Shown here piece after piece: positions 10,663 to 21,176 of a stretch of 62,289 nt of DNA (position 1 is the stretch's first letter; each line of letters starts with the position of its first letter). The stretch spans positions 1 through 62,289 of the forward strand of contig NZ_JNCA01000023.1 in the NCBI RefSeq assembly GCF_000695795.1, read 5' to 3'. The notes under the pieces were generated by a model. It had not been told where the DNA came from, did not search any database, and was given only the letters and a program-made list of their open reading frames with translations. Source of the DNA: Flavobacterium seoulense. GTDB taxonomy: Bacteria > Bacteroidota > Bacteroidia > Flavobacteriales > Flavobacteriaceae. A program made the position numbers and the translations under genes.

Positions 10663-11817
10663 ATGAATTTCAAATCTATTCTTTTTTCGGTTAATGTTTT
10701 AGCTTCAATCATTTGTACCGCTCAAACAAACCAAATTAAAGTTATAGAAGATTTTAAACCGTCTTCTGTAAATCAACAAGGGAAGCTATATCCACAAGTC
10801 AATTCTGAGAGACGGGTGAGAGCAAGTATTCTTGCTCCTCAGGCTAATAAGGTGCAGCTTGATTTGGGTGGTATAAAATATGACATGGTTAAAGATGAAA
10901 AAGGGATCTGGACAGGCGTATCTGAACCTCAGGATGAGGGATTCCATTATTATCAACTCAATATTGACGGAGCATCAGTTCCTGATCCTGGAACAGTATA
11001 TTTCTATGGTGCTGGAAGATTAGGAAGTGCAATAGAAATTCCAGCTGCTGATCAGGAGTTTTTTGCTATTAGAGATGTTCCACATGGACTTGTTAGCGAA
11101 AATATTTATTTTTCTAAGTTAACAAATTCGTTTAGACGCTGTTTTGTTTATACGCCTGCCAATTATAATGAAGATTCAAAAACTCGTTTTCCTGTACTTT
11201 ATTTACAACACGGAAGTTTTGAGGACGAAACAGGATGGGCAGTCCAAGGAAAAGCCAATTTAATATTAGATAATTTAATTGCTTCAAAAAAATCTGTTCC
11301 TATGATTATAGTGATGGATAATGGCTACGCGTATAAACCTCAAAGTAATGATTCTCGTCAGGAGTCAGTATTTGAGGAAGTAGTAATACAGGAAATAATA
11401 CCCATGATTGATACCAAGTTTCGTACCATTGCAAACCGTGAAAACAGAGCAATTGCAGGACTTTCGATGGGAGCTAATCAAACGATGAGAATCATGATGA
11501 ATAATCTGGATATTTTTTCTCATTATGGAGGATTCAGCGGAACTTCAAACTATCCGAGTGCAGATGCCATTGACGTGAACAGTTTTTTAGATGGAAAATT
11601 TAAAGATGGTGAAACAATTAATAAAAAAATAAAACTTTTTTGGCTGGGATTAGGAACCAAAGAGCCTAGTCCATTTCCGGGATCTGTGCGAGCATTTCGA
11701 AAAATGTTAGAAAAACAAAGTATAAAATATGTGTATTATGAATCTCCTGAAACAGCTCATGAATGGTTAACCTGGAGAAGATGCTTAAATCAATTTGCAT
11801 CTAAAATATTTAAATAA
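10663..11817 (+). CDS. CE1-like feruloyl/acetyl esterase with N-terminal CBM48-like domain, second copy
   Basis: Same two-domain layout as the preceding gene: signal peptide ending CTA|QT, CBM48-like domain (about 28-140, with DEGFHYYQLNIDG), then the hydrolase with LQHGSFEDETGW, nucleophile Ser268 in AGLSMGANQ and His366 in AHEWLTWRR. The nucleophile elbow continues with Ala-Asn instead of Gly-Met, and an insert sits around 305-320. The pair therefore looks like a tandem duplication that has diverged, perhaps toward a different ester. Exact substrate unknown. Confidence 0.83.
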   Translation: MNFKSILFSVNVLASIICTAQTNQIKVIEDFKPSSVNQQGKLYPQVNSERRVRASILAPQANKVQLDLGGIKYDMVKDEKGIWTGVSEPQDEGFHYYQLNIDGASVPDPGTVYFYGAGRLGSAIEIPAADQEFFAIRDVPHGLVSENIYFSKLTNSFRRCFVYTPANYNEDSKTRFPVLYLQHGSFEDETGWAVQGKANLILDNLIASKKSVPMIIVMDNGYAYKPQSNDSRQESVFEEVVIQEIIPMIDTKFRTIANRENRAIAGLSMGANQTMRIMMNNLDIFSHYGGFSGTSNYPSADAIDVNSFLDGKFKDGETINKKIKLFWLGLGTKEPSPFPGSVRAFRKMLEKQSIKYVYYESPETAHEWLTWRRCLNQFASKIFK

Positions 11818-12744
<927 letters not shown>

Positions 12745-12805
12745 TTACAAATTAACTATCAGCTTAAAATTCAAAAAATATATTATTAACATATTTAAAA
12801 AAGTT

Positions 12806-14152
12806 ATGACTAATTATTCAAAATTTTATAATACAAAAACATTGTTAGCTTTGGGAGTATTTTTTCTTTTAAACCTTTCAACAATAAAAGCTCAAAATCC
12901 AATAATTCAAACAAAATATACTGCGGACCCTGCACCAATGGTACACAATGATACTATATTTCTTTATACATCGCATGATGAAGATGATGCTAAGGGCTTT
13001 AAAATGTTAGATTGGTTGCTTTATACATCAACCGATATGGTGAATTGGACGGAACATGGAGCAGTTGCATCTTTAAAAGATTTTAAATGGGCTAAGCAGG
13101 ATAATGGAGCTTGGGCAGTACAGTGTATTGAGCGTAATGGTAAATTTTATTTATATTGTCCTATGCACGGTGGGGGTATAGGAGTTTTAGTTTCAGATAG
13201 TCCTTACGGTCCATTTAAAGATCCTCTAGGTAAGAGACTAGTTTATTCCGATCATAACATTTGGGACGATATAGATCCAAGTCCTTTTATTGATGATGAT
13301 GGTCAGGCCTATTTGTATTGGGGAAATCCACATTTGTATTATGTGAAACTAAATGAGGATATGATTTCTACTTCAGGCGAAGTTGTAAAAGTGGATTCAA
13401 AGCCCAAAAACTATCAGGAAGGACCTTGGGTTTGGAAAAGAAAAAATCATTATTATTTGTCTTATGCTTCTACCTGTTGCCCAGAAGGAATTGGTTATGC
13501 TATGAGTAATTCAGCTACAGGACCTTGGGAATACAAAGGAATGATTATAGATGCGAGTGAAAAGACAAGAGGAAATCATCCCGGAATTATTGACTACAAG
13601 GGTAAATCCTATGTTTTTGGACATACTTATGATTTGCTTAAAAGTGAAACTTCTACATTTTATGAAAGGCGTTCTGTAGATGCTGAAACGATGGTGTATA
13701 ACGAAGACGGAACAATACAAAACTACAGTTATTTTACAAAAGAAGGACCAGAACAGATAGAAACTTTAAATCCCTTTAGACGTATAGAAGCAGAAACGAT
13801 GGCTTGGAGTAAAGGTGTTAAAGCTGATAAAAATAAAGAATCGGGAGTGTATATAACTCAAATTCATAATGGTGATTTTATTCAGCTTAGAGGAGTTGAT
13901 TTTGCAAAAGGCGCTAAAAAAATAGATCTTATAGCAGCCTCTTTAAATGGAGGAACAATTGAAATACGTTTGGATACTGTTGACGGTGCTATTATTGGTA
14001 CTAGTAAAATAGAAAATACGGGTGGATGGCAAAATTGGAAAACATTTAAAACTAAAGTAAAAAAAGTAAATGGTGTACATGATTTGTTTTTTGTTTTTAA
14101 AGGAGAACAAGGAGAGTTATTCAATTTTGATGCGTGGAAATTCAGTAAATAA
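12806..14152 (+). CDS. GH43 with C-terminal CBM6
   Basis: Signal peptide ends IKA|QNP. The GH43 propeller has Asp41 (TADPAP), Asp157 (DDIDPSPFIDDDG) and Glu205 (QEGPWVW). A CBM6-type beta-sandwich follows from about 320 (RRIEAETMAWSKGVK) to the end (FDAWKFSK). The AETMAWS start and the GGWQNW loop are typical of CBM6 arabinoxylan/xylan binders. It pairs with the gene at 16.1 kb, the two flanking a GH97 gene with gaps of only 6 and 3 bases. Likely an arabinofuranosidase; a beta-xylosidase activity cannot be excluded. Confidence 0.87.
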   Translation: MTNYSKFYNTKTLLALGVFFLLNLSTIKAQNPIIQTKYTADPAPMVHNDTIFLYTSHDEDDAKGFKMLDWLLYTSTDMVNWTEHGAVASLKDFKWAKQDNGAWAVQCIERNGKFYLYCPMHGGGIGVLVSDSPYGPFKDPLGKRLVYSDHNIWDDIDPSPFIDDDGQAYLYWGNPHLYYVKLNEDMISTSGEVVKVDSKPKNYQEGPWVWKRKNHYYLSYASTCCPEGIGYAMSNSATGPWEYKGMIIDASEKTRGNHPGIIDYKGKSYVFGHTYDLLKSETSTFYERRSVDAETMVYNEDGTIQNYSYFTKEGPEQIETLNPFRRIEAETMAWSKGVKADKNKESGVYITQIHNGDFIQLRGVDFAKGAKKIDLIAASLNGGTIEIRLDTVDGAIIGTSKIENTGGWQNWKTFKTKVKKVNGVHDLFFVFKGEQGELFNFDAWKFSK

Positions 14153-14158
14153 ATAGAA

Positions 14159-16093
14159 ATGAGAAAAATAATTTTTTTATGCTGCTTTATAATTTTCTCA
14201 GCAGCTTATTCACAAGATAACATGTCGGTTTCTAGCCCTGATGGAAACTTAAAACTAAATGTATTAGTTAAAAATGGCACAGCTTCTTATTCGGTAATTT
14301 ATAAAGGTGGAATTGTATTAGAAGATTCTCCGCTTGGGTTAATTGCTAATGCAGCTGATTTTGCTACTAATATAAAATTTGTAAATTCTACATCCGCTAA
14401 AATAGAGGAAACTTACCATCAGACTAAAATTAAACAGTCTCAGGTAAACTATAATGCTAATATTTTAAACTGCGTATTTTCTAATGCTAAAGAACAAAAA
14501 ATAACTGTTTTGTTTCAGGTAAGTAATAATAATATAGCATTTCGATACGAACTTCCGGCATTAGGAGATACAAAAGTTTGTGTCATTTCAGAAGAAAAAA
14601 CAGGGTTTAAATTTCCAGCATCTACAACAACATTTCTTTCTCCTATGATGCGATCAATGACGGGATTTGCCCGTACGGCACCAAGTTATGAAAGCGGTTA
14701 TGAAGCTGATGCACCAATGAGTAAAACTACTTCTTCTGAAGGGTATGTTTTTCCTGGGCTTTTTAATTTAGGCAATAAAGCCTGGGTTTTGTTATCCGAA
14801 ACTGGTGTTGGAGGTTCTTACACAGCATCACATTTAAGTTCTTATAAAAATGGATTATATACTGTTGAATATCCAAATGTTAAACAGAATAATGGTTTCG
14901 GAAGTTCGTCAGCACAAATAAGTCTTCCTGGAGTAACACCGTGGCGAACAATTACTGTAGGCGAAACGCTTAAGCCTATTGTTGAAACTACTATTCCTTT
15001 TGATGTTGTTAAACCTCTTTACAAAGCTTCACAAGATTATAAAACGGGTCGCAGCAGCTGGAGCTGGATAGTTTGGCAAGACAATAGTATGAATTATGAG
15101 GATCAGGTTAAATATATTGATCTGGCTGCTGCTATGAAGTTTGAGTACATTTTGATTGATGCCTGGTGGGATGAAAGAATAGGGTATGATAAAATGAAAG
15201 AATTGATTCAATATGCCAAATCTAGAAATGTTGAGGTTTTCTTATGGTACAATTCAAATGGTTCTGCAAATGATGCTTTTCAGACTCCGCTTAATAAAAT
15301 GAATACGGCTATTGCCAGAAAAAACGAAATGAAATGGCTTAAAGAAGCTGGTGTAAAAGGATTGAAAGTAGATTTCTTTGGAGGAGACAAACAAGAAACC
15401 ATGAAATTGTATGAAGATATTCTTTCAGATGCTAATGACTATGGTTTAATGATTGTTTTTCATGGTGCTACCTTACCTCGCGGATGGGAAAAAATGTATC
15501 CTAATTTTATGGGAAGTGAAGCGGTATTGGCCTCAGAAATGTTGATTTTCTCGCAGGATGCACGTGATAAAGAAGCTTATTATGCATCATTACATCCATT
15601 TATTCGAAATGCAGTAGGAAGTATGGAATTTGGAGGAGTATTATTGAATAAATTTCTAAATAAAGGTAATCAAAAGGGACAAGAAAGATTAACAACAGAT
15701 GGTTTTCAATTAGCAACATCTGTTTTATTTCAAAATCCGGTTCAAATGTTTGGGTTAACACCTAATAATTTGACTGATGTTCCTGCTTTTGAATTGGAAT
15801 TTTTGAAAAATGTTCCAACTACATGGGATGAAACTGTTTTTATTGACGGATATCCAGGAAAATATAGTGTTGTAGCTCGTAGACATGGGCAAAAATGGTA
15901 TGTTGCTGGTGTAAATGCAGAAAAGACAGCTAAAACATTGAAAATTAAACTTCCAATGTTGGCTGGTCAAAATGTTATTATTTTGAATGACAATGCTAAT
16001 AGAGAAACAAACACGGCAAGTTCAAAGGTTTCTAAAAATGGAGAATTATCAATAGTAATCCAGCCTAACGGAGGATTTGTTTTAAATAATTAA
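14159..16093 (+). CDS. GH97 glycosidase, retaining type, second copy
   Basis: Signal peptide ends AYS|QDN. N-terminal sandwich (about 20-285), barrel (about 295-555) and C-terminal domain as in GH97. KVDFF carries Asp405 at the retaining-nucleophile position, and Glu454 (MGSEAVLASE) is an acid/base candidate. It differs clearly from the first GH97: IDAWWDE replaces the LDWEWDA loop, and GATLPRGWEK replaces GCIVPRGWSR. The two are therefore old paralogues, possibly with different leaving-group preference. It is embedded between two GH43-CBM6 genes with almost no spacing. Confidence 0.85.
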   Translation: MRKIIFLCCFIIFSAAYSQDNMSVSSPDGNLKLNVLVKNGTASYSVIYKGGIVLEDSPLGLIANAADFATNIKFVNSTSAKIEETYHQTKIKQSQVNYNANILNCVFSNAKEQKITVLFQVSNNNIAFRYELPALGDTKVCVISEEKTGFKFPASTTTFLSPMMRSMTGFARTAPSYESGYEADAPMSKTTSSEGYVFPGLFNLGNKAWVLLSETGVGGSYTASHLSSYKNGLYTVEYPNVKQNNGFGSSSAQISLPGVTPWRTITVGETLKPIVETTIPFDVVKPLYKASQDYKTGRSSWSWIVWQDNSMNYEDQVKYIDLAAAMKFEYILIDAWWDERIGYDKMKELIQYAKSRNVEVFLWYNSNGSANDAFQTPLNKMNTAIARKNEMKWLKEAGVKGLKVDFFGGDKQETMKLYEDILSDANDYGLMIVFHGATLPRGWEKMYPNFMGSEAVLASEMLIFSQDARDKEAYYASLHPFIRNAVGSMEFGGVLLNKFLNKGNQKGQERLTTDGFQLATSVLFQNPVQMFGLTPNNLTDVPAFELEFLKNVPTTWDETVFIDGYPGKYSVVARRHGQKWYVAGVNAEKTAKTLKIKLPMLAGQNVIILNDNANRETNTASSKVSKNGELSIVIQPNGGFVLNN

Positions 16094-16096
16094 TAA

Positions 16097-17458
16097 ATGA
16101 AGCAAAATCATAAAATTCTAGTAGTACTACTAATTTGTCTAAATTGTATAATAGGAATAGCTCAAAATCCTATTATACAAACCAATTATACAGCCGATCC
16201 GGCTCCTATGGTTTATAATGGTAAAGTATATTTATATACTAGTCATGATGAAGATAATTCTACCTGGTTTACTATGAACGATTGGCGATTGTATACTACT
16301 GAGGATATGGTTAACTGGACAGATCACGGAGCCGTATTGTCTTATAAAGAATTTGACTGGGCAAAAATGAATGCTTGGGCACCTCAATGTATAGAAAGAA
16401 AAGGGAAATTTTATATGTATGTACCAATTACCGATCGTCAAGGGAAAAATGGAATAGGAGTAGCCGTTGCAGATAGTCCTTATGGTCCTTTTATTGATCC
16501 TTTAGGAAAACCACTTATTTCTAATAGTAGTGCGGATATTGATCCTACAGTTTTTATTGATGATGATGATCAGGCTTATTTAACATGGGGAAATCCAGGA
16601 TGTTATTATGTGAAACTAAATGAAGATATGATTTCTACAGAAGGTGAAATAAAACAAGTTCCGAATACAGTTGAAGCTTTTGGTAAACGTAGCGTTGATG
16701 ATCCTAAAAGACCAACTACCTATGAAGAAGGTCCTTGGTTATACAAAAGAAAAGATTTATATTATTTACTTTTTGCAGCAGGTCCTATTTCGGAACATAT
16801 AGGTTATTCTACTAGCAAAAGTCCAACAGGACCATGGAAATATCAAGGTGTTGTAATGCCTACACAAGGAGCTTCTTTTACTAATCATCCTGCATTAATT
16901 GATTTTAAAGGGAAAAGTTATTTTTTCTATCATAATGGTGCATTACCAGGAGGTGGAGGTTTTAATAGATCTGTTTGTGTAGAAGAAGTAAAGTTTAATA
17001 AAGACGGTACAATCGTACAAATGAATATGACAGAGGGAATCAAACAAAGTTTAGTTCCTTTAAATCCTTATATCAAAACAGAAGCAGAAACTATAGCATG
17101 GTCAGAAGGTGTAAAATCGTTTAAGAATAATGTAGTTGAAAATTTTATTACAGCCCAATACAATGATGCTTATACAAAAGTAAAAGAGGTGGATTTTCGT
17201 AAAGAAGGCGCTTCAAAATTTACAGCCCGATTAGGTACTACTCATAATAGTAATGTAACTATGGAAATTCGCTTAGATAGTAAAGATGGAGAATTGTTAG
17301 GAACGGTCAAAGTACCCATGACAGGAGGTGACGATAGGTGGTCAATACAAACCATTGATATTAAGAAAGTTTTTGGCATTCATGATGTCTATTTTATTTT
17401 TAAAGGAAAAGCTAAAAATGATATTATGTATTTTGACTATTGGAAAGTTTCAAAATAA
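16097..17458 (+). CDS. GH43 with C-terminal CBM6, second copy
   Basis: Signal peptide ends GIA|QNP. Catalytic acids are Asp34 (TADPAP), Asp149 ([13 protein letters not shown]) and Glu211 (YEEGPW). The CBM6-like domain starts near 325 ([15 protein letters not shown]) and ends FDYWKVSK. Compared with the paralogue at 12.8 kb it has an insertion of about 12 residues (near 190-208) just before the catalytic Glu, which could reshape the active-site rim. It is the last gene before a 136-base gap that holds an operator-like palindrome. Confidence 0.87.
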   Translation: MKQNHKILVVLLICLNCIIGIAQNPIIQTNYTADPAPMVYNGKVYLYTSHDEDNSTWFTMNDWRLYTTEDMVNWTDHGAVLSYKEFDWAKMNAWAPQCIERKGKFYMYVPITDRQGKNGIGVAVADSPYGPFIDPLGKPLISNSSADIDPTVFIDDDDQAYLTWGNPGCYYVKLNEDMISTEGEIKQVPNTVEAFGKRSVDDPKRPTTYEEGPWLYKRKDLYYLLFAAGPISEHIGYSTSKSPTGPWKYQGVVMPTQGASFTNHPALIDFKGKSYFFYHNGALPGGGGFNRSVCVEEVKFNKDGTIVQMNMTEGIKQSLVPLNPYIKTEAETIAWSEGVKSFKNNVVENFITAQYNDAYTKVKEVDFRKEGASKFTARLGTTHNSNVTMEIRLDSKDGELLGTVKVPMTGGDDRWSIQTIDIKKVFGIHDVYFIFKGKAKNDIMYFDYWKVSK

Positions 17459-17471
17459 ATTTTTTGCAAAA

Positions 17472-17489
17472 AAAACAATCGGTTGTTTT
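17472..17489. promoter_or_regulatory. LacI-type operator candidate
   Basis: AAAACAATCGGTTGTTTT has 7-bp perfect arms around a CG-centred core, the shape of LacI-family operators. Bases 17476-17489 recur exactly as the reverse complement at 30874-30887. It lies 106 bases before the next start codon in the first sizeable gap of the locus. No good -7 box is visible just downstream. Confidence 0.45.
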
Positions 17490-17594
17490 AAAAAAGCTTA
17501 ATTTAGGCTATGCTATTTAACAAGAGAAAATTAAATAATCTCAAAACAGAATTAAATAAATCACCAATCAATAAATAATTAAAAAATTAACCTA

Positions 17595-19334
17595 ATGAAA
17601 AAAACGCAAGTACTACTATTATTTTTAAATATAGTTTTGTTCTCTTTTACTGAAGCTAACAGTCAAAATAAGCAAAAAAGTAATTCTCCATTGTTTTCTA
17701 ATTTTACTTATCAGGGAAATGATCAGGTTTACAAAGATAATCCCCTAAAATCAGATGAGTTTTATACTCCTATTTTACAAGGATGTTATCCTGATCCGGC
17801 TATTACCAGAAAAGGAGATGACTATTATATGGTATGTTCTTCATTTGCAATGTTTCCAGGTGTGCCTATTTTTCATTCTAAAGATTTGGTCAACTGGACA
17901 GACTTAGGAGGAGTTTTAAATAATGTTGAGGAATTTAATCCTCATGATACAGGTATTAGTGCAGGTGTGTACGCTCCAGGGATAACCTATAATCCTCATA
18001 ATGACACATTCTATATGATAGTAACTGCCTTTACGGGAAACATGGGGAATATCATTGTAAAAACAAAAGATCCTAAAAAAGGATGGGGAAGCCCAATTAA
18101 ATTAGGTTTTGGTGGTATTGATCCTTCTATATTTTTTGACGATAATGGTAAAGGTTATATCGTTCATAATGACGCTCCCGATAAAGGAAAAGAGCTTTAT
18201 AATGGACATAGAGTTATAAAAATATGGGAATACGATGTTCAAAATGATAAAGTAATTTCTGGGTCTGATAAAATTATTGTTGATGGAGGAGTGGACTTAT
18301 CGAAAAAACCAATTTGGATTGAAGCTCCACATCTTTACAAAAAAGATGGTAAATATTTTTTAATGTGTGCTGAAGGTGGAACAGGAGGAAATCATAGTGA
18401 GGTGATTTTTAAAAGTGATAGTCCTAAAGGGCCATTTATTCCAGCACCAAGCAATCCAATTTTGACGCAAAGATATTTTGGAAGAGACAGAAAAAATAAA
18501 GTGGACTGGGCTGGTCATGCTGATTTAGTTAAAGGACCTGGAGACAAGTATTATGGTGTTTTCTTGGCTGTCAGACCTAACGAAAAAAACAGAGTAAATA
18601 CAGGTCGTGAAACTTTTATTTTACCTGTAGACTGGTCTGGTGAATTTCCAGTATTCGAAAATGGGTTAATTCCGCTAGAACCAAAATTAAAAATGCCAAA
18701 AGGCGTTACTGAAAATAAAACAGGAAAAGACGGATTCTTCCCAAATGGTAATTTTACTTTTCAGGATAATTTTACTTCAGAAAAATTAGATAACCGTTGG
18801 ATTGGTCTTAGAGGACCACGTGAAAAATTTATTACAGTTACCAAAAAAGGATTGCAAATTAATCCGTTTGATACTAATATAAAAGATTTAAAACCTACAT
18901 CAACTTTATTTTATCGTCAACAACATAATAGTTTCTCATTTACTACTACTGTTGATTTCAAACCAAAATCAGATAAAGAACTGGCAGGTGTTGTAGCCTT
19001 GCAAAATGAAGGTGCTAATTATGTTTTTGGAATTACAAAAAAAGCAAATGACTATTATGTAGTATTACAAAAAAATCACAAAGCTAGAAGAGATGAGAAA
19101 ACAGCTTCTACAATCATAGCAAGTACAAAAATTGATTTAAAGAAACCCCTACAATTACAAATGAAAGCCAATGGTGATGATTATACATTTAGTTATTCTA
19201 CCAATGGAACTGATTTTAATAATGTAGGTGGAACAGTTTCCGGAGATATTTTATCAACAGATGTTGCTGGAGGATTTACAGGCTGTTTATTAGGATTGTA
19301 TGCTACTGGCAGTAATGATGCCCAACCAGAATAA
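17595..19334 (+). CDS. GH43 beta-xylosidase/arabinofuranosidase with C-terminal beta-sandwich
   Basis: Signal peptide ends ANS|QNK. The propeller shows Asp67 (YPDPAITR), Asp176 (GGIDPSIFFDDNG) and Glu243 (WIEAPHLYKKDG). The C-terminal part from about 395 (FQDNFTSEKLDNRW) is the concanavalin-like sandwich of XynB-type GH43. The QGCYPDPAI/FPGVPIFHSKDLVNW block is typical of beta-xylosidases. It probably begins a new transcription unit, since the operator-like palindrome lies upstream and a hairpin terminator follows 50 bases after its stop. Confidence 0.87.
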   Translation: MKKTQVLLLFLNIVLFSFTEANSQNKQKSNSPLFSNFTYQGNDQVYKDNPLKSDEFYTPILQGCYPDPAITRKGDDYYMVCSSFAMFPGVPIFHSKDLVNWTDLGGVLNNVEEFNPHDTGISAGVYAPGITYNPHNDTFYMIVTAFTGNMGNIIVKTKDPKKGWGSPIKLGFGGIDPSIFFDDNGKGYIVHNDAPDKGKELYNGHRVIKIWEYDVQNDKVISGSDKIIVDGGVDLSKKPIWIEAPHLYKKDGKYFLMCAEGGTGGNHSEVIFKSDSPKGPFIPAPSNPILTQRYFGRDRKNKVDWAGHADLVKGPGDKYYGVFLAVRPNEKNRVNTGRETFILPVDWSGEFPVFENGLIPLEPKLKMPKGVTENKTGKDGFFPNGNFTFQDNFTSEKLDNRWIGLRGPREKFITVTKKGLQINPFDTNIKDLKPTSTLFYRQQHNSFSFTTTVDFKPKSDKELAGVVALQNEGANYVFGITKKANDYYVVLQKNHKARRDEKTASTIIASTKIDLKKPLQLQMKANGDDYTFSYSTNGTDFNNVGGTVSGDILSTDVAGGFTGCLLGLYATGSNDAQPE

Positions 19335-19384
19335 GTATAAATAATTAGCTAGTAAATTAGCTTTATCAAGTACTTACTGTAATT

Positions 19385-19412
19385 GACCTCTAAATCATTT
19401 GATTTAGGGGTC
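19385..19412 (+). terminator. Hairpin terminator/attenuator inside the enzyme cluster
   Basis: A 12-bp stem (gacctctaaatc / gatttaggggtc, one G-T pair) closes on a 4-base loop and is followed by a T-rich stretch. It sits 50 bases after the GH43 stop and 100 before the next start, so it probably ends or reduces transcription. Confidence 0.65.
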
Positions 19413-19512
19413 TTATATGCTTTTCTAATTAATTTATCCTGTCTAGTCCGAATAGGCATTAAAGTTATTTGGTGCTATTACAATTCTTTTGAAAATTAAT
19501 ATAATCAAAACC

Positions 19513-21105
19513 ATGAATAAAAATTCAATTTTATTATTTTTTGCTTTTATGTATTGTAGTTGTTGTATTGCACAGAAAGCTACTAAAAACCGTACATCTT
19601 ATACTAATCCAGTTATGTGGGCAGATGTACCCGATATGTCAATTACAAGATCGGGAAGTGATTATTATCTTATTAGTACTACTATGCATTTGATGCCAGG
19701 TGCACCAGTTATGACCTCTAAAGATTTGGTTCATTGGGGTATATCAAGTTATGTATTTGATAAACTTACCGATAATTCTAAATATGATTTATTAGATGGT
19801 ACCGTTTACGGAAGAGGACAATGGGCGGCATCTATTCGTTATCATAAAGGAAAATATTACGTTCTTTTTTCACCTAATGACGAGCCTTTTAAGTCTTACA
19901 TCTATGTGACTGACGATCCTAAAACTGGAAATTGGAAATTGGTTACCAGAACAAAACATTTCCATGATGCCTCATTATTTTTTGATGATGATAATCGTGT
20001 TTTTGTATTTTCAGGTACAAAGATAACGGAGTTAAATGAAGATTTATCTGATGTGAAAAAAGGAGGTATTGATCAAAATATTTTTCAAAAAGACGAAGAA
20101 GAAACAGGTCTTTTAGAAGGAAATCAGGTAATAAAACATAAAGGAAAATATTATTTGTTAATGATTTCCTGGCCAAGAGGAAAACCACGCAGACAGGTTT
20201 GTTACAGAGCTGATAATATTACCGGTCCTTATGAGAAAAAAGTAATTCTTGAAGATAATTTTGCAGGCTTTCCTTATGCAGGACAAGGATGTATTATTGA
20301 TGATATAAATGGCAATTGGCATGCTTTAATTTTTCAGGACAGAGGAGCAGTAGGACGTGTTCCATTATTGATGCCAGTTCGTTGGGAAGATGGCTGGCCT
20401 ATGTTAGGTGATAAAAATGGTAAAGTGCCATTGACTGCTGAAGTTCCACTTAAGCCATTTGATTCAGAAAAGCGTATTGTAGAAAGTGATGATTTTTCTG
20501 GAAAACAATTAAAAATTAATTGGCAATGGAATCATAATCCTATTGATAAAGCTTGGTCACTAACAGATAGAAAAGGTTTTCTTCGATTGAAAACAGACAG
20601 AATTGTTAAGAATTTATATGAAGCACCCAATACTATTACGCAACGTATGGAAGGACCAAAATGTCAGGGTGTAATTGCTATGGATATTTCTAAAATGAAA
20701 GAGGGAGATGTTGCTGGTTTTAGTGTATTTAATGGTCATTCAGCACTTTTATCTGTAGTTGCAGAAGGCAACAAAAAATACCTGACAATGTCAACTAATA
20801 TTGTTGATCTGGATAATAAATCAAAAGCTATACTTGGAGTTCAGGCTGAAGAAAAAGCGCGGGTTGAATTATCTAAAAATCTGGTTTATCTCCGTATCGA
20901 TGGTGATTTTAATTTGAACAAAGATTTGGCAACGTTTTATTATAGTTTAGACAATAAAAATTGGGTTGCAATAGGAACTGAATTCAAAATGATTTTTGAT
21001 TACAGAAAACTTTTTATGGGGACTAAATATGCCATTTTCAATTATGCCACAAAACAAAAGGGAGGCTATGTTGATGTTGATTGGTTTAAGGTAGATTATA
21101 AATAA
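19513..21105 (+). CDS. GH43 beta-xylosidase/arabinofuranosidase with C-terminal beta-sandwich
   Basis: Numbered from ATG 19513, which gives a normal signal peptide (MNKNSILLFF... ending CIA|QK). An ATG at 19489 would add eight residues and is less likely. Catalytic residues: Asp41 (VPDMSI), Asp152 (FHDASLFFDDD) and Glu202 (LLEGNQ). The beta-sandwich from about 325 ends YVDVDWFKVDY. Paralogue of the gene at 6.6 kb. The signal peptide contains a CSCC run before the Gln, unusual for this set, but no standard lipobox. Role: removal of xylose or arabinose from xylan oligomers. Confidence 0.85.
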   Translation: MNKNSILLFFAFMYCSCCIAQKATKNRTSYTNPVMWADVPDMSITRSGSDYYLISTTMHLMPGAPVMTSKDLVHWGISSYVFDKLTDNSKYDLLDGTVYGRGQWAASIRYHKGKYYVLFSPNDEPFKSYIYVTDDPKTGNWKLVTRTKHFHDASLFFDDDNRVFVFSGTKITELNEDLSDVKKGGIDQNIFQKDEEETGLLEGNQVIKHKGKYYLLMISWPRGKPRRQVCYRADNITGPYEKKVILEDNFAGFPYAGQGCIIDDINGNWHALIFQDRGAVGRVPLLMPVRWEDGWPMLGDKNGKVPLTAEVPLKPFDSEKRIVESDDFSGKQLKINWQWNHNPIDKAWSLTDRKGFLRLKTDRIVKNLYEAPNTITQRMEGPKCQGVIAMDISKMKEGDVAGFSVFNGHSALLSVVAEGNKKYLTMSTNIVDLDNKSKAILGVQAEEKARVELSKNLVYLRIDGDFNLNKDLATFYYSLDNKNWVAIGTEFKMIFDYRKLFMGTKYAIFNYATKQKGGYVDVDWFKVDYK

Positions 21106-21176
21106 AATCATTAAAAACTAGATGATTTGGGTTATTGGTGAAAAAGTAAATAAACTTGAATTGAAAATAATAATAA

